This document shows positions 24,761-36,500 of a stretch of 64,000 nucleotides of DNA, piece after piece; the stretch's first letter is position 1; the number at the start of each line of letters is the position of its first letter. Origin of the DNA: Cristatella mucedo. Taxonomy: Eukaryota; Bryozoa; Phylactolaemata; Cristatellidae. Location: assembly GCA_009760855.2 (NCBI GenBank), contig WPIO01000008.1, positions 9,599,001 through 9,663,000 on the forward strand, given 5' to 3'. The position numbers were made by a program, and so were the translations under genes. The notes beneath the pieces were generated by a model. The model saw only the letters and a list, made by a program, of their open reading frames with translations. It was not told the origin of the DNA and ran no database searches.

Positions 24761-27575
24761 TTAGTAGACCATGGAGGCTTCCTTACGGAGCTTATGTGTT
24801 AACGTGGAGGCACCAACCAACGCCCAAATCTGCATCAGTAAACAAAAGCTTGGAAGCGAATTATGCCACTAATCAATAAAGCAAGATTGCAGCAAACGTC
24901 AACTTACGGAAAAGATGGCAATTATAATGAATGCTGCTGCCGCCACTGCACGGTGAAGAATTGGCTCGCTCAACTCCTCAATGGCTGCATGAGCTGCAAA
25001 AGAAGCAGATTAGCAAACAGTATTTCAATGCACACACGCACAAGCACAACCTGCGCCTGCCAAAGCACTGACCCCTGAACGTGTTATAATAATTGGTCAT
25101 AGCCATTTACCTCAGTCAAAATCCTGACATACAGCTATGTTGGTCCCGCGAGAAAGCTGGCGAGAGACAGGTATTCGCTCACTGGCGAGTTTGCTACTAT
25201 CATCTTCAGACTACTTGAATAAAATCAACATTGTGGTGAAAAATTCCAGCTACTTTTTTAACGTTCTGCACAATATCAAAGGAACGCCTCCGGCAAATGG
25301 AGAACGCAGCCTGGAAGCAATCGGCCGTGACAGAGCGCGGACGTGCAGAAGGCTGATAAAGCGCGAGAAACGAATACAAGAGCTAAAGTCAGCAGTGGCT
25401 GGCCCTTTACATTTCATTACTATGTACTTCAGGATCAAGCGCTACAGTAATGCTTTACTTTAGGTAAAAATAACTCGGAATTGTCATCTTCATTTGGCCA
25501 GATTCCATGGTGTGTGCTCCACAGATAATTCGCAGTTCGGCACACCAGTCATCTATTAGCATGTTAATGCACTAACAGTGGGTGGAGAACTTTGAAGCTT
25601 CGCAATCGCCCTATCGCGCTACTTTTCTCCTACCTGCATCACCTCCCTGTCAATCAGCTTATCGACTTTAAGGTTTTATCCCTCACAGTGAAGTCACTTG
25701 ATTCTCTCGCATCGACCTATGTTTCCGAGCAATTTTCCAATTACGGTAGGTAATGTCACATCTATTCTTATGAATTAGGTCACTTAGCTTTGCCTCGGAC
25801 CAAACTCAAATACTTTATAGGCCACGAATTTAATTCACTTTCTTCAAAAGGCTGGAAGCTACTGGAGACTCACGCCCCGAATACTCTGACTTGACGACTT
25901 ATATTCCTTTGCAGCAAACGTAAAGCACCTATAAAGAGAGTGAGTTCTCTGAGGGAGCTTTATCAAGTGTATTATTATCTAAAAAATAAGATAACAATTC
26001 ACTTCTTACTCACACCATTTGCTGGATAACTTATGAGCACATTCGTACTGACGTTGTACTGCTATCACTGAGCATTTGACTTTCCTCCTTTGCAGTACGT
26101 TTAAAAAGAGCTAGAAATAGATTTAGTTCTTTTGGCTCCCTGTAAGTTAGATCTATTGTTACTATAGCTACTACCAAATTAGGTTTAAATTTGTTGCATA
26201 AAACAAGGCAGTTTCTATAGACACCATCAGTGCGAAAGAGCTGAAATCAGCTCGGATGCACTGGCACAGATATCAAGTTGTTTACTGGTATCGCAGTGCA
26301 GCGTTCTAGTTGCCGTCGTATAGCCTCGTGAGCGTAATCTGCACAAGCAGGACCGGGTAATATAAATTTGTGAAACACGTTAACAAGCTTAGGCTTAAAT
26401 TTGGTTTTCCCTTCCATTTTTCTCTTTAAACCTTCCAAGTGATGTTTGGCGAGAACTCTAAATTATGTTAAAGGCCAAACTTAGCTCCTTAATAATAATA
26501 ACAAACCATAAATGTTATTTTCCCATGTTGAAACAACCAGCATACTTAGTTGCTTGTAATTTTGGAAAAAGCATTCTGATAAAACTTTACGATTCGGCTT
26601 GGTACGTTAAGCATAGTTTAGATAAAATGACATGCTACCTATTCCCCTGACAGTTTACGATGGATAGAAGCGTATTTTTATCAACAACCTTTGCACGGGA
26701 AATCGTGATAAATACCTGCCAGGTCGATGGCTATAATCAGAGCTCCAGCCATTGACAACAAAATGTAAATTGCTGTCGTGATGCAATGAGGTAAGATAAA
26801 TGCCCAGACGTCCTGCAAAAAACTGCCACTATTCAAATTACTGAAGCAGAAAAGAATGAATCAGCAGCGACTCGAATACAACGGGTACTGGAGTACGTTA
26901 TGGGAAATCATCATGATCTCCTAGCAAGTCACTTGTGCGTCTTGGGGCTACGCTTTTGGGCAAATTAATAAGCTTACTGCAGCATTGTTAGAAGCACTGT
27001 CTTAATATGCATACATATATTTTGCACTTATACTTGCAAGACGTTTTTAGCATTTTAATACGTACAGCATGAGATCAAATTTTGTTTAACGTTGTTAACG
27101 TAAATAAATCAAACGGCTATTCATCCAGACTCACTATAACACTAGATCCGAATATAGGCCAGAGAGTCTTATCTTTTTATTTTGCCAGATTTTGTGAGGA
27201 TTCTTATCTTTCGAACACGTCGTTTCTAGTACAGATTGGCCGCACAAATTTGCTCGATGGACTCACAAGCTCAGTTGCTTCGTGACTCGATTGCCTCAAT
27301 AATGCCAAGTGATATCAATTGCTTCTGCAGCCACTGCTGCTCATGGATCCTCAATTGCTGCTTATTTCTGCATCCCCAATGCTTCTTACCGTACTTTTAA
27401 GCTTCACCTATCATTGCCAAGGGTTGAGGAGCTGCAACGTCATTACCCAGGTCGTGGGTTCCAGTACATCGACCGACAATTCCTTATTCCTTTCGGCAAA
27501 CGAATTGTAAGCATATGAGAATCTTGTCTCCGCATTTTTACAAATACACACACACACACACCTACGCATACACAC

Positions 27576-27626
<51 letters not shown>

Positions 27627-30600
27627 CCCCTGCATAAATACATAATAGAACAGTAGACCATTACATAAGCGGCTTTTTGCAGTGCATATTATCTGAACAG
27701 TTTTTATTGAAATGTTTGGAAAGACGAAAGTTGTCTTCATCGTTTGCATCTGCTCGCCATAGCTTTCAGAACCTATTCATCATACATCTGCTATTATTGC
27801 CGTAAATACTATTGACTGAGAGTGAAATGTGAAGGCATTCATTCGCTAGTGGTGGATCACTAAGATAAAGAACTTGCATTATATAAGTTGGTTATCTCTC
27901 CGAGTCTAGCGGTAAGAAGAAGTAATCTGCTTTTCATGCATTCTTCCAGCGAGCGGCACGTCGTACGATTGCAGCGTTACACTGACCACTCGAGTGCTAA
28001 TGAGCACGTGATTGAATGAAGTGGATAAATGACTGCAGCACGCACAATTAAATATGATCACAGATAGCTGAGGTTGAAAAGTTTTTTTTTAAGACATCCA
28101 AAGTCTAACTGTGGATGTTTTTGCGCATTTGAGCTGATGAATTAGCAGATGCATCAAGTTTTGTTAGTCTAGTAGAGCCGCTGAAAGTTTTTTTTACGTC
28201 TTTAAACAGCTTGTGCCGCAATAACTCTGGCTCAATCTCAAACTCTCCATATTTTATTCTGTCATGCGATTATACAGAATGCGACATAACAAAAACAGCT
28301 ACCAAATTTTAATGCTAGCTGTCTAGAGTCTAATGGACAGCCCCACTACATATTCGACGCTGGCTCTTTTGAAGAGAACTCGTTAATTCTCATGTGTACC
28401 ACCATTTACACAACCACTGTGTAGGAAGGTCGGCAGTGTTTTTTCAAGCCTGAGACTAGAATTGACGACAAGGACAACATCATCTTTAAAAATCTTTGCT
28501 GCATATCTGGCTACTGCGTTTTAACCCTGCGACCGCTGGGTGCTCGATAATCGATAATCATCATTATATTCTATAAGGTGCTCGATAATTATCATTTCAC
28601 TGCCCTCTTCTAGTGTTTGAGTCATGCAGCGGGCAAATTAGTTTTACGTGCAACTAGAATTCGTGAAACTATCTACAGATCTTCTGCTGTAATAAGCATG
28701 GTGCTGTTGATGTGGCAGATTGGTTACCTCTTAAAATTGCTTAACCTTTTAAAAAGTGAACTCTTTAAATAGGACATACATTTTGGGAATTACTTTTGGC
28801 CCAGTACTGCTCAGCTATAAATATCTGAAGGTAACTGCTCAATTTCGAAGGCTTCCACTGGTATATGCTAAACTTCACGATGCAATTAGCTAATAAGACC
28901 TGACAGTGGGACTCACTTTTTCATCCTTTTTAAGCCGTTCGTGTTGGCAGTCATGCAAGTAGTGAAAGATATGCAGCTGTGATAAGTTGAAATAATCCAA
29001 ATTTTAGAGCAAGCCACTTTCCATGGGCAATCAAAAAGGCTTTAACTTGATTGTGATGGCGTAATAACTATCAAATAACGGTCCATTAATTTAAGTGAAG
29101 AAACTTAGGTAACTAGTTTGTGCGACTGCAAGGGAATATTTTCACTACCAGTGCTGTACAATGCCGACACTTCTCTGATAGATCCTTTTGGAATGTTTCA
29201 TGAGCTCTTTAGGGCAGTTGATCGCCGAGGCGTTTTAGTCATACAAAAACAGATAACCCTACTTTTTTAATGGGTGCATTTGAAATTGTTTATGGTGAAG
29301 TTATTTTTTTTCAGAACGAGCTTTTTCATAAATCCCGCCAGTGACAAAATTATTTCGGAGTTGTACTCGATGGAAAGGAACAAATACGATGCCCCTTACA
29401 AGTTTTCATTAGGCTTACCATATTCATAATATGATCATGATAACACTACAACAAAGTGAAATACTAGTCTTTTATTTCATTATTTCGTTTTAATTAAATT
29501 TTTTAAATCGTCATACAAACGTCTCTGACCGAATTTGAGTCTAGGAAATAAGTCATAGGTCATTAGTCGTAAGTCACTAATCGAAGCAGAAAACCATTGA
29601 GGAAATCACTGCAAACTTCAAGTTTCTACAGCTTTGATATAATATATAAATATATTTAGAAATAATAAATTAAAATAATTCTATATTAGTCATTGTTTTG
29701 TTTGCCACTCACCTTAGATGCACCGACGATGGCCAAGATGCTGGATACTACGCACAGTACGGCAATTGTTAAGTAAATCCATACACTGTATACATCTGCA
29801 AAAGATTCAAATTCAAATTCAGTGAATCACAAAGAGGAAAGCCTAGGTTCAAGAAAAATTCTTGCCTCTAAAATGCATATGTAATTTCTTTTAGACTTGA
29901 TTTAGCACAATTCACAAAAAATCTTAAAAAAACGATTGCCTACTTTATGGAGAAATGATTTGTAAGTACTGCGTTAAAGCTAAATCGCCCTTCGAGCTCC
30001 TACGCTTTGTTTCCAGTCTTTTATATCTCTAAGCCTCATGCTTATTGCCGTTCGACATTACGTCATCTCTTGATCTGAAAACGTTAGAAAAGAAACCAAT
30101 AACCTGCCAGTTACTCTTGGCCTTTGTTTCGTCCTGCTGAATTGCCTTTTTCGTACTTCTTAGCTCAGAAGCCGTTCACGATGTCACAATACGCAATCTG
30201 CTAAATTATCTTTTGCTTACCTGTTTTCTCAGAAGCAGTGCACGCACCACCATGTTCTCTTATCAGATCATTGTGGTATTTTAGCTAGCGAAAGAATAGC
30301 GTTACTCCTCACCTGCATATATGAAATTTGAATCTGGATCTGCAGCATCTTTATTGATATTAAATTTTCTGCTCTGTACTTGATGTAGTAGATCCGTATT
30401 CAAAGGGACGAAGGCAAAGAGCTCGTTGCAGTGCGGTACTAGGGCGATGGAAAAAGGAACAGATGTACGATGGGAGGCACATTTTTTCAAGTGCAGCGTT
30501 TGGAAAGGGTACACCATTGAGAAATATCAGAAGCTTGAGCGCTCATTTGTTTACCACCATATTCGTGAGATAGCAAACTTCATGGCTCCCTCTACACTTA

Positions 30601-30755
30601 TCAGCATATAAAAATTCCAGAATTGTAAAAATCAAAAAGGGTATTTCACACACTACCTTTGTTGCCAAATAAATTCTATCAGGAGAGCAGCCACTGCACA
30701 GCTTACCTTCAAGAGCTCTCTTGCAGTTTTCGAATGTGTAATGAGGTGCCCTGTG
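24761..30755 (-). CDS. Small multi-pass membrane protein gene 2 (LAPTM4-like?), six exons, N-terminus missing
   Basis: Seen, in transcript order: exons 30755-30707, 30438-30313, 29795-29713, 26812-26716, 24993-24908 and 24829-24761 (49, 126, 83, 97, 86 and 69 nt). Together they make 169 codons and a TAA with every phase matching. The first two encode a Cys-containing loop (FENCKRALEVPHCNELFAF) that fits a luminal or extracellular loop. The next give a helix ending VVSSILAIVGASK, a helix with ILPHCITTAIYILLSMAG, and a final helix split by a 78-nt intron (HRAVAAAAFIIIAIFS then IWALVGASTL) with a short basic tail, THKLRKEASMVY. The first exon's acceptor is the weakest, and the exon with the first helix and start codon was not found. 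AATAAA occurs at 24701-24696, about 60 nt past the stop. The tail lacks the PPxY motif of vertebrate LAPTM4. Family naming is tentative; the gene model itself is well supported by gene 1. Confidence 0.78.
25600..25990 (+). mobile_element. LINE family B, 3' fragment (B8)
   Basis: The text around 25650-25690 (caatcagcttatcgacttta, then aggttttatccctcaca) parallels the VKQRIDFKVLSLT block of B3, and the end near 25925-25985 carries the family's terminal stem followed by an ATT-rich tail. Coding frames are broken. It lies antisense to gene 2, in its intron between the 97- and 86-nt exons. Confidence 0.65.
26090..26180 (+). mobile_element. Orphan LINE family B 3' terminus (B9)
   Basis: A short piece, agctagaaatagatttagtt followed by cttttggctccctgt and a TATTGTTACTA tail, aligns with the terminal stem and tail of B3 and nothing else of the element. 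It is either a severely 5'-truncated insertion or the last remnant of a deleted copy. Confidence 0.4.
27546..27626. repeat. CA then TA microsatellite
   Basis: acacacacacacacacac followed by about 60 bases of TA repeat, in the intron of gene 2 between the 83- and 97-nt exons. Confidence 0.95.
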
Positions 30756-32261
30756 CTAGTCTAAATCACCCAAAAGCACACTATAGTTCTTTCGTAGGCC
30801 TCGCATAGCTTAACAGGCGTTTTTATGGCGTTTTTCGCTTTCGTCTTGATTATGTGTCCACACACTTATCAAAGTGTTTCCGCTCACTGCAAGCAACCTC
30901 TCGATGACCTCCAATGAGCTCAGCAGGCTTCAGCGGATCGCACTTCGCCGATCCAAAAGGCCACCATATTCTGCCTTTTCCATCCACTCGAATCCTTCGG
31001 ACTGAGATCTCAGTCATCTCGTGCTCCGTGCAACTTTTTCGGGACCTCTTGCGCCGATTGTCTCCACGCGTGCATTCCCAATGAATCTTTCCAGGCTGAT
31101 GGAGTGCTCTCCAAAGATCCGACTGCGAAACTTCTCGCTTATATTTTACCGCACATGGAACTTCCACCTGACTCAATTCCACGGCATTGGCAGCTTCTCA
31201 TGCATAGCCCGAAGCAAGAATACAATTTAAGAAGGACAGCCGGGTAGGTTACGAGCGTCTTAGCTTTACCCGGGTAAGTTGGATACGTTGAGCTGATTGC
31301 CAAGTGGTCCAGAGATCGTATTTAGTTGTGCTGATGCTGAAAGATGCATTATTTTCTCAAATAAAACTCCTCGATCTTCTCAAGCACTACTGCCGCCGCA
31401 GTGTAAAAAGCGTATTGCATAATCTTTTGAATTGTAATACCAAGTTACCCATGTGGTTCTTGCTAGAAGAGGCCGGGTGGCACGTCTGGCTGTACTTCTA
31501 AAGGAGTTAAAGTAATCTAGCCCAGGAGGAACAGTGAAACAAGTGAAATGCTTACTAACCGTCGCGGTAAGTCTCGCATACTTCAGGAGATACAATAAAT
31601 TAGTGCCGTCCAGTGATTTAAGTACTCATGCAAATACGTTAGTTGACTCTCCAGTCGCGACGATAAGCAGGCCGAAAGCACAAGATAGCGATTTCACCAT
31701 TCGTTTACTAAGAGCATTATTTTTGTGGTCATACAGACTGAAAAAAGAAAACTGGCCGACATCTATTATCAGATTTTTGCCTAACGGTGTTTTAGGTTCC
31801 ACAGCTGCTGCCTAATTCAATGTTGAAAAAATCCATAGATCTAGCTTGCGTAAGGCACCGACAAGATAACGTATGCTGCGAGTTGTGCATTTTGTAGCTA
31901 AGCCTTCGGGTGCTCAAACAAAGTAATACAATTTTCACTGCTGAAATATATCTATACATACTCTATGATATTAGTCTTTGAGTTGGAGCTCCTTCAAAGA
32001 AAGATCAGGAAGTACAATCTAAGATCATGATTGAACTAGATGTGGAAACTATTTCCAAAACTGAGCCTATCAAAAACCACTACTAGCGAAGATAGATGCT
32101 AGGTGCTACATGAGAGTATTGTCCTACTGCCAACCTCCAAGTAGTGGAAAGTTTATTGGACAGGTCTGAAGGAGTCCCATGTCGTAGCCCTAAATTTTCG
32201 CAGCCCACACATGACGTCGTCATTATACTGGCATTGATTAGAGCAACCGCATTGCACTTAC

Positions 32262-32307
32262 AGTGTGGATAGACGAAAGCAAGTACCGTGCTTGCCAATC
32301 CCCATAT
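32262..32307 (-). pseudogene. Isolated exon like the last exon of membrane genes 1 and 2, possible third copy
   Basis: On the minus strand, a run of eight T then AG is followed by ATATGGGGATTGG, close to the first bases of the last exons of gene 1 and gene 2. In phase 0 it reads IWGLASTVLAFVYPHC. A GTAAGT donor follows after 46 nt, but the frame also stays open to a stop at about 32085, so it could be a terminal exon. Upstream on the minus strand near 32420 there is a phase-compatible but hydrophilic candidate for the preceding exon. No convincing 83- or 97-nt exon was found further upstream. I read it as the remnant of a third paralogue. An alternative is an upstream exon of gene 2, but its phase does not fit the next exon. 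Confidence 0.35.
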
Positions 32308-32999
32308 CTAAAAAAAAGTGGTATTTTATCAGACAATTCATACAGATTAAAATATGTATCAAAAGATTATGGAGATACAGGTTGTACATAGGAGATATAT
32401 GCCTGCGCCGCTTTTAGTTTATTTTTTATCCTCTCTAAGCAAAATAAACAGTAATATTCAACTTATTCTGTTCACAGAGCATTATATTAGATTCATTTTA
32501 GCTTGGTGATAGTTTCGAATAATAGTGACGCTTGCACACGACGGTAGGTAATATCATTTTGCTTTAACAATGCACGATCATAGGCACACCATTTTTTCTC
32601 TAATAAGGGTGCGGTATATATTTGCAATCAATAATCAATGGCCGCCACTTCTGGATACTCTCCCTCATGCTACTGAGCTCTTGTTGAACTTAGACCTCGA
32701 TATTAACGTACATTCGAGTGAACGTAAGTGCATGCAACTGGTAGAGCGACGACTTAGTCAAACGGTAAGCGCTTACAGAAACTCCTAGTACCACAGCCAA
32801 GCTAGTCTATTTCTAATTAGCATCTCTTTCAAGTTTATTTTACTCACTAATTGCACCATGTCGGTGCAATAAATATTACGCTCATAGTAGCAGCGAACAA
32901 TTCAGCAGCTCGCCTTGTTTGCCGTTTAAGTCGCCAACTGCCAAATTGCTTCATTTTCACTGACACACTATTTTAATGTCCTGTCATCTTCTTCCGGGC

Positions 33000-33415
33000 C
33001 TTTCTATCCTCTTAGTCCTGCCAATCTAGCTGAAATACTTACTCCTCATTGCAGCACCGCTTCACAGGCGGGTATTTTAGTCCTGTCTTTAACTAACCAC
33101 GATCGTTTGGAAACTATTCCTTCGGTTGCCTTGATCCCAATGCGAGGAACTCAATACCGACTATACAGACTAGACTTCATGACATTCCCCGACTCGACGG
33201 CATTTAAAAAGAATCTAAAAACCTATTAATTACAGCGTTTTTCACATTCTTCGCTAATTTGTACTTGCTTCACTTGTGCTGAAATCATGCATTCACTCTA
33301 TCACTAACATATTGACATGCTATCTTTCCATTATTTGCGGAGGTCCCTTCTAAAACAAAACTAGTTGTCTCTGGGTTCCGGAAAAATCTATTATTAGTAT
33401 TGTTATCCTTCATAC
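33000..33415 (+). mobile_element. LINE family B, 3' fragment (B10)
   Basis: Reads the degenerate C-terminal region: SPANLAEILTPHC, then ALIPMRGTQYRLYRLDFMTF and PDSTAFKKNLKTY, which track the APKAWNSLPTCIRTSPDLTTF block of B3. The 3' UTR continues to an ATTATTAG tail near 33390-33410. Inactive. Confidence 0.6.
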
Positions 33416-33499
33416 TAGCTCTATTTTATGCACGATTGAATTTAAGTAAAATACGCCTACTGGCTTGCCTTCGCACAGAAAGGGCTTTGAGCACCAAAA

Positions 33500-33595
33500 C
33501 ATTCGTACTTTAAAATCTTGGGCCACCACTTGGACTAGTGTTCCAGGCTGCAGGTGCGTATGTACGACTCAAAAAGCTCTGCGTAAGCTTATTAT
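33500..33595 (-). mobile_element. Short LINE fragment, family B-like
   Basis: On the minus strand it reads SFLSRTYAPAAWNTSPSG, like FGDRAFSSYAPKAWNSLPT of family B. The plus-strand text ttccaggctgcaggtgcgta parallels B3 in its reverse orientation. Too short for firm family assignment. Confidence 0.4.
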
Positions 33596-36500
33596 TATTA
33601 TTAATTGTGTATTGCACAGATGAGGCCTCGGGGCTAGGGTCCGACCTCTGAGGCTGTTGGCTGTAGCATTGCAACTCTCGACTTGCGCTGCTACGGTTCA
33701 TATGATCAACTGACGCACCAACAAAAGCTGCACTGCTCAGTTTCCTGCGAGCACGAGTCATATTTGGAATTAATTCCATCTTGTTGGATTGTGAGGTGAC
33801 TGAAGATAGCGTCTCTGCAAACCCTTTGATGACCCATAATATTGGTAGTGTGCCTACTGCGGTATGCCGTCCAACGCATCAAAAGAAGCTGGCCGAAGCA
33901 AAAACGATTGTCTTAAGCAAACACTGACTGTTAAAAGAAAGCAGATAGATTTTTTAAAACATTTTTCCAGCACTCTGCACCGCCAAATCCCAATGACTCA
34001 CTTCAGAATACGCCAAATCACGATACCATCATTATCGATTGAAATTGCCAGAGACAGAGCAGGTTTTTTTACAGGGTGTTCGGACTTCTAATCACAAAAC
34101 TGATCCTGCTACTAATTTGGGCAGGTCTGACGTTCGATCCTAGGGATCGACTCTCGAAGTGACGTTTCACCACAGTAATGCATGTAAGTAAATGATCGCG
34201 ACGCCTCACTTGGTTTATAAAACTAGTCAGTTTACCAATGGTTTTAATGCGAAGCGAGGCATCTTACTTTTTAGCACCGGACTTTTCTCTTCCTGCAACT
34301 TGAATGGAGGACAACTATCACGGCTCGACGGGAGCATGAGCAGCGGCAGGAGAGCCTTAGCTATTGCCGGATGGTGCAGCAACGCTTCCGCTTGCATCGG
34401 GAAAGGAAGGAGTGTATGCACAGCAACCTAAACAATCGAGCCAAAGTTACGATATGCCACTACCAATGCTAAGAAATTATTAAAGCATTGCTCCAGGCTA
34501 TGCTGGATAGATCAGACGGGCATGGTGTGGTCTGCTATTCAAGAGTGAACCAAACGACTCGTTCGTGTGGCAATGTAAAGTTCGTTTTTATTTAATTTCA
34601 ACAATGTATTATCACTTTCATTTGAGGCCTATAGGTTCAGAGATACCAGGAGACGTAAGCGAAACCATCAGCACGATGGCAGATGCCATGATACAGAGGT
34701 TTCAGGAGAGCTGCTAAGCCCTTCGACACACTAGAAGGACTGCTAAGCGTTCGCTACAATCTGTGCAGGAATCGTCAACGAGCGACTTGAAAAAGTGCCC
34801 CGACGAGGTAACCAGTCTCTGCTGAAAGCGGCTAAGCATTAACAATTACCTAACGCTACCAGCCAACGTGCATAGACAGATGGATTCCCATGCGGTATCG
34901 GTGAAGCAGTAGCGGAATGGCGGACTAAATAGATACCATGCCGCAAGTCCACGACGCCCAGCTGCTGAGCGGTAGCGCTGGCTGGCAACTGTAGCACGCA
35001 TCCTGCAACTGCTTCCAGATGTCACCGTCTTCGCCAGTGACCTTCGGCACATTCAGACGTAATGAGTGCAACACTGTTATCGACATAAATAGCAACAATC
35101 GTTTCGCCGACCTGAGGGTGTTGGGTCAGCTCGTAGCACGTGAAGCTAGAGAAGACGGACGACTGCTGCATATACCACCATCCAGTGCGACCACTTTCAA
35201 GCAAAGAAACGAGATATTGGGCGGCTCGAGAGAGCTCACCGGTGGGGGATCGCTGTTTCACTCTACGTGTCTATTCACGAAACGAATTTGCTTAACCGAC
35301 GTGCTTGCTTGCATACTTGCAGCGGCTGAAAAGGAACGCATCTTCAGACCGGGCGACCGCCAAGGACTTCAAATTGGCCGACATCAGCCAACCACTAGCT
35401 TTCGGTCAGGGCTCCATTTTTGCCTGAAGTGGATCTACTGATTGATAACAATAAAACGCGTAGCCTGCTGGCTTGATAGCACAAATACGCATCGCCCTTG
35501 GAATTTTAACGATGAAGCTCCTGGAATTTTAAAATTATGTGTCGCTTAGAAACGTGTCAATGTAGAAGCTGATGCTTACAGCCTCGATACTGACGCTACC
35601 AGCGACGCCTACTTACCTAAGTGTGGCATGGCAGCCTTCCGACCATTGAAAGGGTCTCCGACTCTCATGACACAGCAATTTGACCCTCATGACAGAAAAA
35701 TCTTACCATCGTGACGGAGAAATCTGAGACTCGTGACAGAGTAATCTGACCTTCACGACAGAGAAATTTGACCCTTGGGATGGAGAAACCTTACCCTCAT
35801 GACAGAGCAATATGTTTTTCTCCGTAATCACACTGTTCTTCCAGCTCACTTTTTGTTCTTCCAGAACCAACGTTGAATAATTCCTTAAATTTGGCAAATA
35901 AATAGAGAATAAGCACGAAGGTTTGTAGGCTAAGTTGTTGGTACGTGATGAATTATTTGGGGAGCTAACTTTTTGTGCGATATTCTCGACTCCTTGAAGC
36001 AAAAGTCATTCAAAAATGCAATAACCACCTACATTTTACTTCCGACCGTGGTTCATACTCAAAACACGGGAATAATTCTTGGATAACATCTATTCAAAAG
36101 CTCATTATTTCGCAGAACTCGGCACTAGGGCAAAAAGCAAAAACAAGCAGATGATTCTGACCTCGGTAATGACAAACTATGGGTCTATAGGCTCCGATCA
36201 AGTGAATGTCCTTGACATATTCTATCCACCAAGAACTAAACTGGGTTATCGGTTTCGCTGCTGGTGCAGCAGCTTCTAATTACTTAGGCCTACTGAAGAT
36301 TCGTCTGTAATCAATCAAACAGCCACGTATACAAATACATGTCTATTCCGCTATGCCATATGGCTAATGGTTCGATTAAAAGCAGGCAGCAGCTGTTATT
36401 GTTTAGGGGATTTTTAATCTGTACAGATCCAACTCAGCCAATTAGTGTTGAAACTAATTTGAGCTTTTCTTCAGTAGCTCCAGATTTAGATTGTATTAAA

